Source: Theropithecus gelada
Taxonomy: Eukaryota; Chordata; Mammalia; Primates; Cercopithecidae
Assembly: GCF_003255815.1 (NCBI RefSeq)
Contig: NC_037689.1
Coordinates: 21,798,482-21,862,481, forward strand
Reading direction: 5' to 3'
Length of the DNA: 64,000 nt
How positions within the stretch are numbered: position 1 is the first letter of the stretch; every line of letters begins with the position of its first letter. The position numbers were made by a program, and so were the translations under genes. Below, one piece after another: positions 1 through 11,180 of the stretch. The notes under the pieces are model-generated. The model was not told the DNA's origin. It did not search any database and was given only the letters and a program-made list of their open reading frames with translations.

Positions 1-2055
1 TTTACCTTTGTTACTCTTGTGGGGGTAATGGTATCACATTGTGCATTTTCCTGATGAGTGATGAAAATGAATACCTTTTTGTACACTGGCCCTTTGAATA
101 TCTTTTGTGAAGTGCCTGTTTCAAGTCTTTTGTCCATTTAAACATACATCACTTTTCAGATCAGCTAAAGGCCATAATTTTCTAAACTTATGAGTTTTGT
201 ATGGTATTATGAAAATAAGAGTCTTGGAGCAACAGAACAGTCATCAAAATAAAAGAAAGATAAAACTAATAGTAGGAATATAGTTAGGTGCCTCTTCTAG
301 AAATATAAGAGAAGTAAGAATAGCAATAAGGCAGAAGGAATCCTTAAGGTAGAAATGAGAAAAAAAAAGAGAGAAGCCATTATGAAGACAATGCATCTGG
401 ACAGAATTTGCTTCTTTTTGGTGGGTGGGAAGTAAGCCACACATAGGAGATAGCTCAAGAATCTTATGTTAGCCTTAGCCACCGTCCAGAAAGTCTTTTC
501 CATGGAATAGAAGGGACACGGATGAGTTTTAACCCTATTAATAGTGGTATATAACTCAGGGCAGTTCAGTGATAGTAGGCAAAACAGTAAATATTCTGCA
601 AACGGGAAAGTATATCACTTGTAAGTGTGGTTGCATTACATCACACTTCTCAAAAGAGGAAAAATGGTCATTTACATATACCCTTGAATGGCCAATAAGT
701 ATATACTAACCTTCCTTTAACCTTACAAGCCTACATTAGGCTTTACTTTCTTTTTTTTTTTTTTTTTCTTTTATGAGTTACCAGAATGCACTATGGCATT
801 AGGTGCTTATTTTTAGTTTACCGATTAAATTTTAATAAGATTCTTCAGATAGCCGAACAATCAGTTAAAATAGTTAATTTTGCTGGACAAGATCAATGCA
901 TAATGGACACCATGTATAAGTAAAAAAGTAGAAGAATAAACAATGTGGCTTTGGTTATATTATCTTAGGCATAACACAGCACAGAATTTTAGCTCCAAAT
1001 GTAACAATCTGGTGTTTTAAAAGTGATCATATAAGAAGTTCAGGTATTTTAATTTTTAAATAAATAAGGTCAGATATACTAAATTACTTCAAGAGGTCAA
1101 TATAGACAAATCAACCAGAGAGAAATAGGTTATCATATTTTTAACTCTCACATTGTCATACTGTAGAAGCATGTCACCAAAAAAATGACATTGAGAAATC
1201 ATTGCAAATAGCATATGGGACAAATTTGATATGCCTCTGAGGCCTTAGAAGGACACAGTTATTTCTGTGACATGTAATACTGTTGCATCACTAGCTACTA
1301 AATCATGTCACTGTAGAGAATGTTCAAGAATATCACATGAAAACTACCAAGAGAACCAAAATGTAATGACTTGACACAGATAATTAAAATATTAGCCTCA
1401 ATTCTCAAGAATATATATTTTGCAGGATGAATTCTTAAATAAGATTTACATGTTCAATAAAGACTTTCTAAGTAAAGATCCATGACTATAAATATCATTA
1501 AAAATTATTCAAAGGAAATTTGTCTCAACAAAAAATTAAATTGATAAAGCTACATAATAATAAGAATTACATCCCATAAAAGCATGAGTGTGGGTTTCTT
1601 TGTAAGATAAAATTAAAAGGCACCTGCAGAAGCACTTTTGCCTTTGCAAACCCAGTATCTTTTCCTGCAGAAGTAGCCCAGACAAAATTACAAGGATGGA
1701 TTCCTGGGAGAAAGTGATGCTGTTGGGTTACACTAACTATGTAGGTAAAGAAAATCTAAAAATAATGTGGAATTCTAGGCTTGAATTATCCATTTCTTTT
1801 GCTTTTATACTCTTCAACTCAATCTAATTGAACTGGAGCACTATGAATTCTCAGACAGAAAGCAGAAGAGAAATGAAACGAGGGTCCTGGAAAGTCCACG
1901 AACTAGAAAATGAGCATAATCACATTTGATTAAAAATTACCAATCCCCAAAGGGAGATTTATTTTGTAATGATGTCCTATTTTAGTTAATGCTGTCAGAA
2001 ATCATGTATATCTTATTTGATGCTATTTCCTCATATGCATCAAAATTTATTGAAT
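1..2055. other. Unique or decayed A/T-rich DNA
   Basis: No open frame of note and no repeat I can name with confidence. A T-run lies near 749-767. One exon-like segment at 1671-1744 is listed separately. The rest reads as ordinary low-GC intronic or intergenic primate DNA. Confidence 0.6.
1671..1744 (+). other. Weak candidate exon
   Basis: A pyrimidine-rich acceptor (tatcttttcctgcag, ending at 1670) precedes a 74-base segment followed by G|GTAAAG at 1745. The segment contains an ATG at 1696 in a fair context (aaggATGg) with a frame open to the donor, MDSWEKVMLLGYTNYV. I do not recognise the peptide. Splice-like signals of this strength arise often by chance, and the only promoter-like region in the window points the other way (minus strand), so this is speculative. 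Confidence 0.15.
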
Positions 2056-2059
2056 TAAA

Positions 2060-2335
2060 AAGATATTTTAATGAATTGAGCTCATATGTTATTCCAGTTT
2101 GTATTCTTTGTTTTTATTCATACACTATAAGAATCTTCCTATAAACATGATTCTTAATAGTTGCATTATATTCATGTACCATAATTTAACCATTCCCTAA
2201 ATGTTTTACCATTTGGAAATAAACCTTGTTATATCCATACACTGGAAAATTATGCAGCCTTTAAGATTTGATTATATTTTTGTAATTGCAAATAACATAG
2301 CTGTGTGTATCTTAGTACACTGCTACATTATTTCC
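2060..2335 (-). mobile_element. Old L1 ORF2 3'-end fragment (L1M-like)
   Basis: The plus strand reads like the complement of the L1 stretch 'watch/sample' region near the end of ORF2 (gttgcattatattcatgtac, taatttaaccattccc, then a sequence equivalent to small-islet 'gcagctttattcataat' on the minus strand). The match is diverged. Orientation is minus. Subfamily cannot be set by eye. Confidence 0.45.
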
Positions 2336-2339
2336 TTGG

Positions 2340-4220
2340 GGAAGAAGAGTGTGAAAACCTGTATCAAGACATCTGGAGACAGGGCTATCTTATTCTTTGG
2401 GGCAAGCATGTGTATACTACTGGGAAAATTAAACAGGGGGGTTATCAGCTCTTCACACATGTCAATCAATTTAACCAGCTTGCCTCTTAATACTTAACTG
2501 AAATAAACTACAAAAATTGAAGCTTTCCTATAGTGAAGTGGAGATGGTATGGCAGTGAAAGAGTTAGATCACAAAGGGTGAGTGTGGAATAACTGATTCC
2601 GACCAGGCAATATACAACAGACAAGTCCATTTTGTTCCTTAACCAAATGTGAGATATTTTTAGGAGGATGTTTCCTCTCCTATAAAAGGCTTCCAGGTGA
2701 AATGTATGAAGACTAAGGGAAGCTTGAAAAGAAAGGGTCAAGATATAATCTGTGCATACTTTGTTTGTTCATTGCAGGGGTTACTATATGCATATGATCA
2801 ATTGTTGTTTTACCTCACAAATTATCTTATATAAAATTTCAGTTGTTATATATTTCTGGATATCACTTAATTGTTGTCCTAGATTATCACCAAATCATGA
2901 TAAACAAAAAAGGAAGTACGTACACCAATTCAATAAATTAAACTTAATATTTCTGTATCAAATTCACTTTATTTATTCACACTAGGTAGGCCTGTTCTGG
3001 AAAGAATTAAACATGATTTACATAAAATCATGTAATAAAAGAAGATAAAATAAAAGTTTAAAAATAAGCATTTGAGAAAAACATGACAAAGGGAAAGATC
3101 AATAATAAGAGAGATAAGACAAAGACAGGATTCAGGTCTGTATACAAAAAAAAAAAAAAGTTATAGAAGGTTCTGTAATTTTGATAAAGGAAGGGGTAAA
3201 CCTCCTAGTAGTCAATAGCAAAAAATAATGTTACATGAGCTATGGTATCCCTAAGATAAAAATAAACCAGTTGCCCAGAAATTTTATTACTTATGATTTT
3301 GAGATTAGACAGAAAAATTATCCAGTGTCCTCAAAAGAAGAAATGTAATGAACCATGTCTTCAACATCCATATAGTATATACAATAACACATTTAATGTC
3401 ATAATTTCTTATAACTTCTTTCTTGTAAGTCAGCCAAGGGCAAGATAGCATAGAAGCAATGTACTCTATATTTGTATAACATATTTAGAAATTGGCCCAC
3501 TCAAATGGCTTCTTAAAACAACTTAGACACAATCAAAAGCATACCTAGTGGAATGACCATGCCAAAGGAAACTCATTGCACCTGGGTGGTTCAGACCAAC
3601 GTCTGATGGCCACTCTATAAACAAAACATAAAAGATCTGACTCACTCTACTGGCCCTTCTCCAAAAAAGAATAGCAGTCCTGAGAGAACTGCTGATAAGC
3701 AACCCCATGGGCCAAGATAATTCTGATTATTTTTCCATTCTAAAGAATTAAGGGCAAGGTATTATAGTTCATTTGAGGGTAGCCTTGGGTCCCTAAGAAT
3801 TACTACTTTCCAGAAGCAGTTTGTGGAAATCCTGCCAAGTTGGTTTACAGAATCAGTGCAGCCCTGGGATCAATCAGCCACAAGAAAACAGGATGCTTGT
3901 TATTATATGGTTATAGCTAAAATGTATCCCCAAAACCTTATACTGGAGTCTAACTGTCTGGAAACAATGTACTAAAGGATCTGGTACTGGGTGGAGGGAA
4001 CATTTTCTGGACTATTACCACTTTAGTACTCCATTTTCAGGTGGATTCAAATCTCTCTATAAATCCCTTATTTCCCCTAGTTACATATCTTTTCATCAGA
4101 GTTGAGGTACAGAACAGAGGTACGGAGGGAGTTCTGTCTGAAGATTTTTTTCTCTTGCTCCCCCAGCTCTGCATCAAGAACATTTATACCATTTTACTTG
4201 ATCTGCTCATTAAAAACCCA
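2340..4220. other. Unassigned A/T-rich DNA
   Basis: No gene or nameable repeat seen. Several short open frames of 60-77 codons occur, as expected for random low-GC sequence. A poly-A stretch occurs at about 3147-3160. Confidence 0.55.
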
Positions 4221-4224
4221 ATGA

Positions 4225-4385
4225 GTCCAGAGAGGTGAATAATCATACCTGTTTTACAGATGAGGAAACCAAGGCTTAGTTTGGTTACAGAGCTACTACT
4301 TACTATAACCTGTAGTACCACATTCCAGGTCTGATTCTTAATCTAATGCTGTCCTCACTAAAGTATTGAACCAAGAATGGAAAAT
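4225..4385 (-). repeat. MIR-like SINE fragment
   Basis: Contains the MIR core phrase 'ttttacagatgaggaaacc' followed by 'aggcttag...ggttacagagct', typical of ancient MIR SINEs in the orientation opposite to the tRNA-related head. Ends are not definable by eye. Confidence 0.55.
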
Positions 4386-4569
4386 TTTCAGCTCTCAGCT
4401 TAATTTCATATGTCCTACAGTAGATTTTCTAATATTAAAATGCCCATTTTTGCAACTTGCAAATATGAATCAGAGGTTCTAAGAAAGGCTCTTAGAGTTC
4501 TGGCCCTTGCTTTTCCACTACAAGAAGAATCTTAAAATTTGAGTCCAGCTAGTTCTCTGCAAATGCTGT

Positions 4570-4930
4570 CTACTTTCTCATTTCCATGCCTTTGTTCACC
4601 CATTCTCCTTCGTTTAAATATGATATTCCTTCCATTTTTATTTAAATCCTAAAACCATCGTTAATGACAGTATAATTCTTCTCCTCCTTAGAAATGTATC
4701 TTCACCAGCCCAGGAGGATGTAATCACTCTGTCCTCTGAATTTCTATGGCATTCAAATCTGTAGTACTCACTTTTGTTTGCTCACCCATTTTCTGTGTGT
4801 GTATTATTCTCCCCAGATTGCAAGCTCTTTGAGGGATGTGGCCATGACTTGGCCTATCTGCATTTGTTATAGCATCCAACACTTAGCTGGCACAGAGAAT
4901 ACACTCAATAACTGATGAATAAGATACCAA
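4570..4930 (+). mobile_element. L2 LINE 3'-end fragment
   Basis: The 3' portion 'gattgcaagctctttgaggg ... atagcatccaacactt...ctggcacagagaatacactcaataactgatgaata' matches the well-known L2 3' terminus (tagcacagtgcctggcacatagtaggtgctcaataaat). Upstream C/T-rich text is compatible with the L2 3' region. Ancient and diverged. Confidence 0.6.
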
Positions 4931-5164
4931 ATCCCCTGGACTGTCTAAACAAACCAGTTGCCTACTTCACTATCTTTATTTCATTGTAGATTTGAACAGT
5001 ATTTTAATTTCCCATTTTCCTCTTTACTGCTCCTTTTCTACTTGATCTATAACACAAAACCAACATTGGGTTGAATACAGATTATTGTATGATATGGGTG
5101 AAGAATATTTTCTGTTCAAAAACTGAGGTATACTTAAGGCAGGCAATTTGGAAAATGCATAAAT

Positions 5165-5345
5165 TTTAATTGTTACTTCATAGTTCCTTATATAAATATT
5201 CATCATTTATTTAATCAGTCCTCTACTGGTTTTAGTTTAGGATGGTTCTATTTCTTCATTATAAACAGCACTAAAAATATACCTACCTATATGTTATACA
5301 CATTTCTTACTATTTTCTGAGATTAACTTCCTTGGCCGATAATTA
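5165..5345 (-). mobile_element. Old L1 ORF2 3'-end fragment (L1M-like)
   Basis: The plus strand (catcatttatttaatcagtc, then cattataaacagcactaaaa) reads as the reverse complement of the L1 tract that encodes the end of ORF2. It resembles the piece at 2060-2335, so the two may belong to related but separate insertions. Confidence 0.4.
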
Positions 5346-6463
5346 TTGCTGTTACTTGCAGTGGAACACTTTTCTACTAATATATATATCAGGAATAGAC
5401 AGATGAATAATAATTGAACTTTCTACTATGGTAGAAAGAAGCAAATAAAAATGCAATAAACACATCTCAGATGCTATAAAAGCAGTAAGTAAAGGACACA
5501 TTTTAGGAAGACTAGTCAGGTCAATTGCACCTAGAAAAGATAAGAAGTCTTCACAAACATGGTGACACTTGAGAGTCTTAAAAAAAAGAAGACTTGCCTG
5601 CCAGGAGCAGAAGGGAAAGAACACTCTACCTTGCCTCCTGTCCAAAACTGCCACCTCTAATCCCATGCTAAAAAAAAACAAAAAACAAAAAATTGCAAAA
5701 AAGACATTGTAATTCAATATACTTCCCATTCTTCCAACAAAAATTAATAAGGACTTACTACAGTCAGCTATTGTGCTAGGACTCAATGATTACCAAAATG
5801 ACATAAAACCTGCCCTCATGCTGCCGACAGACTAATGATTTTCAAGGATACTTTAATGAACCAAGCAATTACAACTCAATGGCTGTATAACTATCTCTCA
5901 GATATAGCACTGTATCTGGCCTAAAAGAAGTCTGATTCTCCAAGCCTTTCAAACTAAAACCTAATTTTGTTTCTTACGTACAAATTATCTCACTCCCAGA
6001 ATAAAGAGAAGGACATCATGTTGTCATTTGTGATCATTAAAAATCTCAGTGCAATTACAAACCTGGCAAAGATCCTAGGAGATCAAATCCGTCTATTGTG
6101 TAACTAACAGCTTCAAAGCCTCTGGAGACAATCAGAATCCAAGTACTTAAGAAAATTACCTCACTATCCATTCACTTCCTTGGAAACTATTACTGAAATG
6201 TCTTGCTGCAGTTTTAGCTACCAAGGAAAGTCACTCAGGAAAGGCTGCTCCTACATATCAATTTAGTTACTAGTTTGAGGAGAAAATTCTCTTTGGCTAA
6301 CCATATTTCACCAAACTTCATATAAGCATTATAGGTTTCTAATACCTCATGCTGCTAATTTTAAAACAGGCTTTCTCCCTGTACTTCTGATCACACAGAT
6401 ACAATAAAACATAAGAAAAGTCCTTTGAAAATATAACACCTTACCTCTGAAGCATTCGTCTAC
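5346..6463. other. Unassigned DNA with a possible L2 remnant
   Basis: A segment at about 5740-5840 (ctattgtgctaggactcaat...aaacctgccctcatgctgc) resembles the 3' end of L2 in reverse orientation, but it is short. A 144-codon minus-strand frame at 5352-5786 has a composition like random A/T-rich DNA and no recognisable domain. Nothing else identified. Confidence 0.4.
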
Positions 6464-6515
6464 CTCAGAGATATGAGAGTAAGACAAAGGATAGTAATGT
6501 GGTCTGCTACAGAAT
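6464..6515 (+). repeat. Short interspersed duplication, copy A
   Basis: The 52 bases beginning 'ctcagagatatgagagtaag' and ending 'ggtctgctacagaat' recur, nearly identical, at 8203-8293 beside the microsatellite tract. In copy A the unit is single. I do not recognise it as a known repeat family. Confidence 0.8.
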
Positions 6516-6759
6516 CAACAGGATTTCAACTGGGTCCTCAGAAGAATAAAACAAACATCCATTAAATTATAATCTTTCAGAATCGTCTGGAAAAAATATT
6601 GAATTCTGTGGGTGATATTCATGAATATCCATAAAATACATTCTTTGGCCTTACTCACCTTGCTATTCTGGTCTAAAATTGTTTTTCACATTTTCAGTGC
6701 TCACTCATGCAATTAAAGCCTCAGAGCAGCTTGGCGCACTGGATTTCAACCCAACTTAC

Positions 6760-6862
6760 CCGAAGGAGAAAAAGGCTGCATACAGCTTGATCTGTAGTTA
6801 CAGGTCACTAGAGTCAACAACAGCAAGATGGCTACCCACAGCTCTGTAATGAACCCAGAAGT
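6760..6862 (-). other. Weak candidate exon (minus strand)
   Basis: On the minus strand a strong donor, CGG|GTAAGT, sits at 6760/6759. Upstream, 'ttctgggttcattacag' is a possible acceptor. The frame between reads ELWVAILLLLTLVTCNYRSS, a hydrophobic stretch, then CMQPFSPSG. It is on the same strand as the CpG-island promoter at 43.8 kb, so it could in principle be a downstream exon, but I do not recognise the protein, and hydrophobic frames arise easily in T-rich DNA. Confidence 0.15.
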
Positions 6863-8130
6863 CTCAAGCCTTCTTAAGGTTTCCCAGTCTGGGTACATTA
6901 CTGAGTAAATGGAAACGTAGGGCAGATAACTGAAGGGAGTTTCTAAATTATGATACTGAACACTTGGATTAATCTCAGGAAACAGTTCCACACTACATCT
7001 CTTTTACAATAACACACTGATAAGTCAATGCCAAATACCTAGTTTTAGAGAAAGATCAACAAAGCTACTTTGAACTCATTCGTATTCAATACTGAATAGC
7101 ACCTATAGTACAGCTTATAATTTGCCCTAATGACATAAAGACCCCACATAATCTCTTACATGTGCATTAACAAGAGGATAATGGGCCAAAAGTCAAAAGT
7201 CTTTCAAGTTGTATTTTGAGGATTTTATAATTCATACTCTGCTGAACATCTTAACCCCAATATTAGAGAAACTCATTATTTGCTATGCTACACTCTTAAT
7301 TACTTGAGAATTTCTACAAGCCTCCTAATTTTGATATACATCTTTAAAGTGCTCATGTTAATAATCTCATTTACTTTGGCTATCATATGAGGCAGAAACT
7401 ACAAAATGAACTTTCTTTAATTACCTGGTCCACTATTCCCTACCGTCTTTCAACAAATGAGTTAAACGGAAGAAGTAGAAAACACCATTACAGGATTTAT
7501 CCAAAAACAATTCATTTAAATAGCTTTATCTAACAAAGTATATCATGGACAGATTAATCTTTTATTTAAAATGACTTGAAATATATTGGCTGTGTATCAA
7601 CATTAATGCAAGACGAAAAATATGCAAATATTTTTATTTAATCATCTTATTTCTGAGATAAACAAAATGTTCACACTTAGGTAATTTATTAGTGGTGAGT
7701 AATTTATGGTGAATTCCTAATTAATAGATTCAACTAGTACTTTGTGACGGGCATTGTAGTAAGAACAGTAGAAATGAGCATTTGGCTCAAAAAAGTCCTA
7801 ACTACGTTAATAAAAAATTTCCAGACTCTGTGAAAAGCTAGTCAAATTTCAGTATAACTGAGAGAGGTGGGATGACATAGGCTGCTCATAGCCTCCAAAG
7901 GTTTCTGATTATCTCCATAATGTCTCCCTCCCTGACTCCCTGTTATATGGAAATCAAGAGACTGGGACATCACAAGCTTCTACCTTACCAAAAGTTACTG
8001 AAAGAACACATGGTCCTGGTTTCTAAGAGATTTTTCAGTAAAGCAGAGGATATTTTTTGCCCTCAAGGAAATATTCCTGAAAACTTTCCATTTCTGGGTA
8101 TGATGAGCTCAGAATGTATAAGATCCTCTC
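6863..8130. other. Unassigned A/T-rich DNA
   Basis: No repeat or gene recognised. A 108-codon frame at 7920-8246 runs into the CA/TA microsatellite and is therefore not credible as a gene. Confidence 0.55.
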
Positions 8131-8139
8131 CCCCCTCAG

Positions 8140-8153
8140 TATGTATGTATGTG

Positions 8154-8202
<49 letters not shown>

Positions 8203-8206
8203 CTCA
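8140..8206 (+). repeat. (TG/CA)n-(TA)n compound microsatellite
   Basis: Consecutive tracts of tatg repeats, then about 16 CA units, then about 7 TA units. Confidence 0.95.
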
Positions 8207-8293
8207 GAGATATGAGAATAAGACAAAGGATAATAAAGAGATATGAGATATCAGAATAAGACAAAGGATAGTAATGTGGTCTGCTATAAAATA
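8203..8293 (+). repeat. Short interspersed duplication, copy B (partly tandem)
   Basis: Repeats the 6464-6515 segment. It first reads 'ctcagagatatgagaataag' to 'aaaggataataaag', then restarts at 'agatatgagatatcagaata' and continues through 'gtaatgtggtctgctataaa'. So the first half is present twice and the second half once. Confidence 0.8.
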
Positions 8294-8475
8294 TATAAAT
8301 ATATAAAATAGAACACATCTATATATAATAGAATATATCTATACAGAAAACATATCTATATAGAGATATAGAGATATAGAGATATATTCTATTATATATA
8401 TTCTATATATATATTATATATATTCTATATGTATAATAGAATATATCTCTATATATCTATATATATAGAGAGAGC
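8285..8475. repeat. A/T-rich low-complexity tract
   Basis: Imperfect tata/gata runs with several self-complementary stretches (agatatattctattatata against its neighbours). It would fold into hairpins and is prone to expansion. Confidence 0.85.
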
Positions 8476-8499
8476 AAATAACTATAAAACATGGATATA

Positions 8500-9495
8500 A
8501 TACAAACAGAAATGAACTTAAGCTACTGGACAGTGAACAGAAACACACAGATTCAGATGAGGAACCCACAATTGCTATGAGGAATGGAGGCTTAAATCTG
8601 GGCTAAGTGCAGCCCTTGTGGTGAACAACAGCTAGTGGAGAAGGGGGTACACATAGAAAAAAAAAATCTTCTCATTTTGGTTTTTGTCTTAGGAAATCAG
8701 AAAAGTTGGAAAATGCTGATGAGAACGGGGAATACTAGAAGGAAGAGATCCAGGGAGGGAATTCCTAAACTCTGTTCACGCACACTGAACCTTGAACCAT
8801 GTTCCTGTGTAACAGATACAAAGCAAAAGAACAATTCCAAACTGAGACTAAAGCTGCCACCCTGAAGATACTGGTGAGTGAAGAGAAAAAGATACACACT
8901 GGTGGAGGTGGTGCACTCACTTGCAGGAGAGGAGATGGTGTTAGTCTAGGACTAGATACAAAGTATGCACAGCAGAAGTGTAAAAAAAAAAAAAAAAAGT
9001 CACTCAGGCCTAAAAAAACAAAACCAAAATCCCAGAAAACCATGAGCACTGATGACAAAGAGCTGAAGAGTGGATTCTTAAGCTCTGTCTACTCACATTT
9101 CTGACTAAACACTGAACCATGCTTATACAGTCCAGACTTTCAGCAGCCCCAAAAACAAAAGATCTGAATGAAGATAAGAGCAGCTGCAAAAGAAACAGAG
9201 TTAGCTGTTCAAGCCCAGTCAACAAAACTAGATGCTAAAACAAAGGAACCAATACTTTTTAGGTGAAAAGGACATAATCCAGAATCTCTTCAATTTAACA
9301 TTCATAATATCTAAGATATAACTCAAAAGAACCCAGCATACAAAGAATCAAGAAAACAGAACACATTATAAACAGGAAAAAAAAAAAATCAATCGAGTCC
9401 AACTCCATGATGAACCAGATGTTGGAAGTAACATAAGATTTTAAACTGGTTATCATCAATGAAATACAAATAGACATGTTTCTAATTCATGAAAA
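8500..9495 (+). mobile_element. Old L1 5'-region fragment (L1M-like)
   Basis: The portion 9110-9490 (aggtgaaaaggacataatcc, atttaacattcataatatct, ataactcaaaagaacccagc) parallels the 5' UTR/ORF1 region of old L1M/HAL1 elements, and resembles the piece at 63545-64000. The part 8500-9100 is A-rich and plausibly the same element, but with less support. Short frames here are not coding. Confidence 0.45.
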
Positions 9496-9499
9496 ACTG

Positions 9500-11180
9500 A
9501 CTTTCATTTTCCGGTTCAGAATGTAAGGAGCTTGGAAGTTATCACTCTTATCCTCACAAGAAAAACGCTAAACAAAGTGAAAATCAACAACTCTTCCTAG
9601 ATCCATTAGAGATTGCAACTGCAGGGCAAACCACTGCCCCCAAAACTATAGAGACCGACAGGCAGATATAGAAAATCCAACTTTCTGAAGCAGAAGCCTA
9701 GGAGAAAACTCCAGAACCAGTATCAGGCTAAGAAAACATAAACTGTAGTTTGAGAGTTAGAAACTCCAGGGAGGCCCAATCTTAGACCTATACCCACTTC
9801 TGTGAGTTTTAGCTCCAGGAGCCCTATCAGGTTCTTACAGTAAAGATCAAAGAAAAATTATCTTGGGCTTCAGGCAGGGAGAGTGAAAAAACAGCCATTT
9901 TATGAAGCACTCAAGAACATTCTCTTTCTTACCAAGGCCTGCCCTCAAGTGAAACAATAGTGGTTCCTGAGTATCCACGGATACCTAAATCCAGAGATAC
10001 TCAACTCCCTTATACACAATGGTGTCGTATTTACACATAACCTATGCACATCCTCCCATATACTTTAAATCATCTCTATATTGCTTATAATACCTCATAC
10101 AATATAAACGCTATGTAAATAGTTGCTATACTGCAATTCTTATTTGTGTTATTTTGTATTGTATTGTTATTTTGATACTCTTTATTGCTTTTTTTCCCAA
10201 ATATTTTCCATCTATGGTTGGTTGAATCCACGCATGTGAAACTCATGGATACAGAGGGCCATCTGTATTACTAGAACATAACCAAGTGGGGATTTAGCAG
10301 ACCCTAACTGACCTGGAAGAAGGAAATGCCCAATTCCTGTTCCCGTTTAGCCTTCCTAGTTCACCTAAGATGGGAAAAACAAAGCAAAACTGAGAAGCAC
10401 TTGCGAAGGTCACAGTCTAGGGCACAGGCTCACTAAAAGATTGAGACCCAATCATAGGACCATAGAGCATTTATCTCCCTACACCTTATTACATCAATAG
10501 GGATCCTGTATAATAACAGGGGGATACAACAGAAAGAATTGCATATCTCAAATCTTAAGAAAAAGTTGCTAGAGGAACTCAAATATAACAGGGAAGTAAA
10601 AAAACAAAGACAGCAGAGGAAATTTTATTTCCTGACACTTACAGCTACAGAAAACACTAAACACAGCCTAATCCCTAACCAAATAAATATAAAACCTTAC
10701 ATTAAAGGTCTATTCACCTCGGTTCCTTTTACCCAGTACTCCAGCTTTTGACAAAAAAAACACAAAGCATACTAAAAGGTAAAAAGACACAGTTTGATGA
10801 GGCAGAACATCAGAACCAACCTCAATTATGACAGAGATCTCGGATTTATCAATTTATGAAAACCTCAGTAAAGAAATAGGAAGCCTCAGCAGAGAAATAA
10901 AGGCAATAAAAAAGAAAATTTTAAAATACAAAATAATTTCTGAATTTGAAGAAATAATAAATGAAAATTTCCCAAACTTGATGAAAGACAGCAATTAATA
11001 TATACAAGATACGAAATGATTTCAAAGCAGAATAAATAGAGAAGTCCATTCTGAGGTAAATAATAAACCACTGTAAGTCAAAGAGCCTTGAAAGCAGCAA
11101 CAGAAAAATGATATATCACAGTCAAAACAACAATTCAGTTAATGCTTAACTTCTCATCAGAAACTATGGATCGTGGACAC
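9500..11180 (+). mobile_element. Older L1 ('L1-A'), 5' UTR to ORF1/ORF2 junction
   Basis: Starts with an L1M 5' UTR-like text (aatgtaaggagcttggaagt, gtgaaaatcaacaactcttc) and continues into the ORF1 region (catcagaaccaacctcaatt, then the Lys/Ala/Asn-rich stretch, then aacttctcatcagaaactat at 11149-11168). Reading frames are destroyed by many stops. It stops abruptly at about 11180, and its natural continuation (aacccagaagttcatattca) is found at 16495, so the intervening 5.3 kb was inserted later. A Tigger-like DNA transposon sits inside at 9961-10268. Confidence 0.6.
9961..10268 (-). mobile_element. Tigger-family (pogo/Tc1-mariner) non-autonomous copy
   Basis: The left end 'ttcctgagtatccacggata' and right end 'tcatggatacagagggccat' resemble the inverted ends of Tigger3/Tigger4-type elements. 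The interior 'tttacacataacctatgcac' and 'tatactttaaatcatctcta' also fits. No transposase frame. Exact subfamily not determined. A similar deleted copy lies at 52340-52556. Confidence 0.65.

Noticed and set aside
5352..5786. 144-codon minus-strand frame
   Set aside because: Low-GC, hydrophobic-rich composition typical of random frames; no domain, no splice or promoter context.
8137..8480. CRISPR-like or regulatory repeat array
   Set aside because: It is a compound CA/TA microsatellite with A/T-rich low-complexity sequence; there are no spacers.
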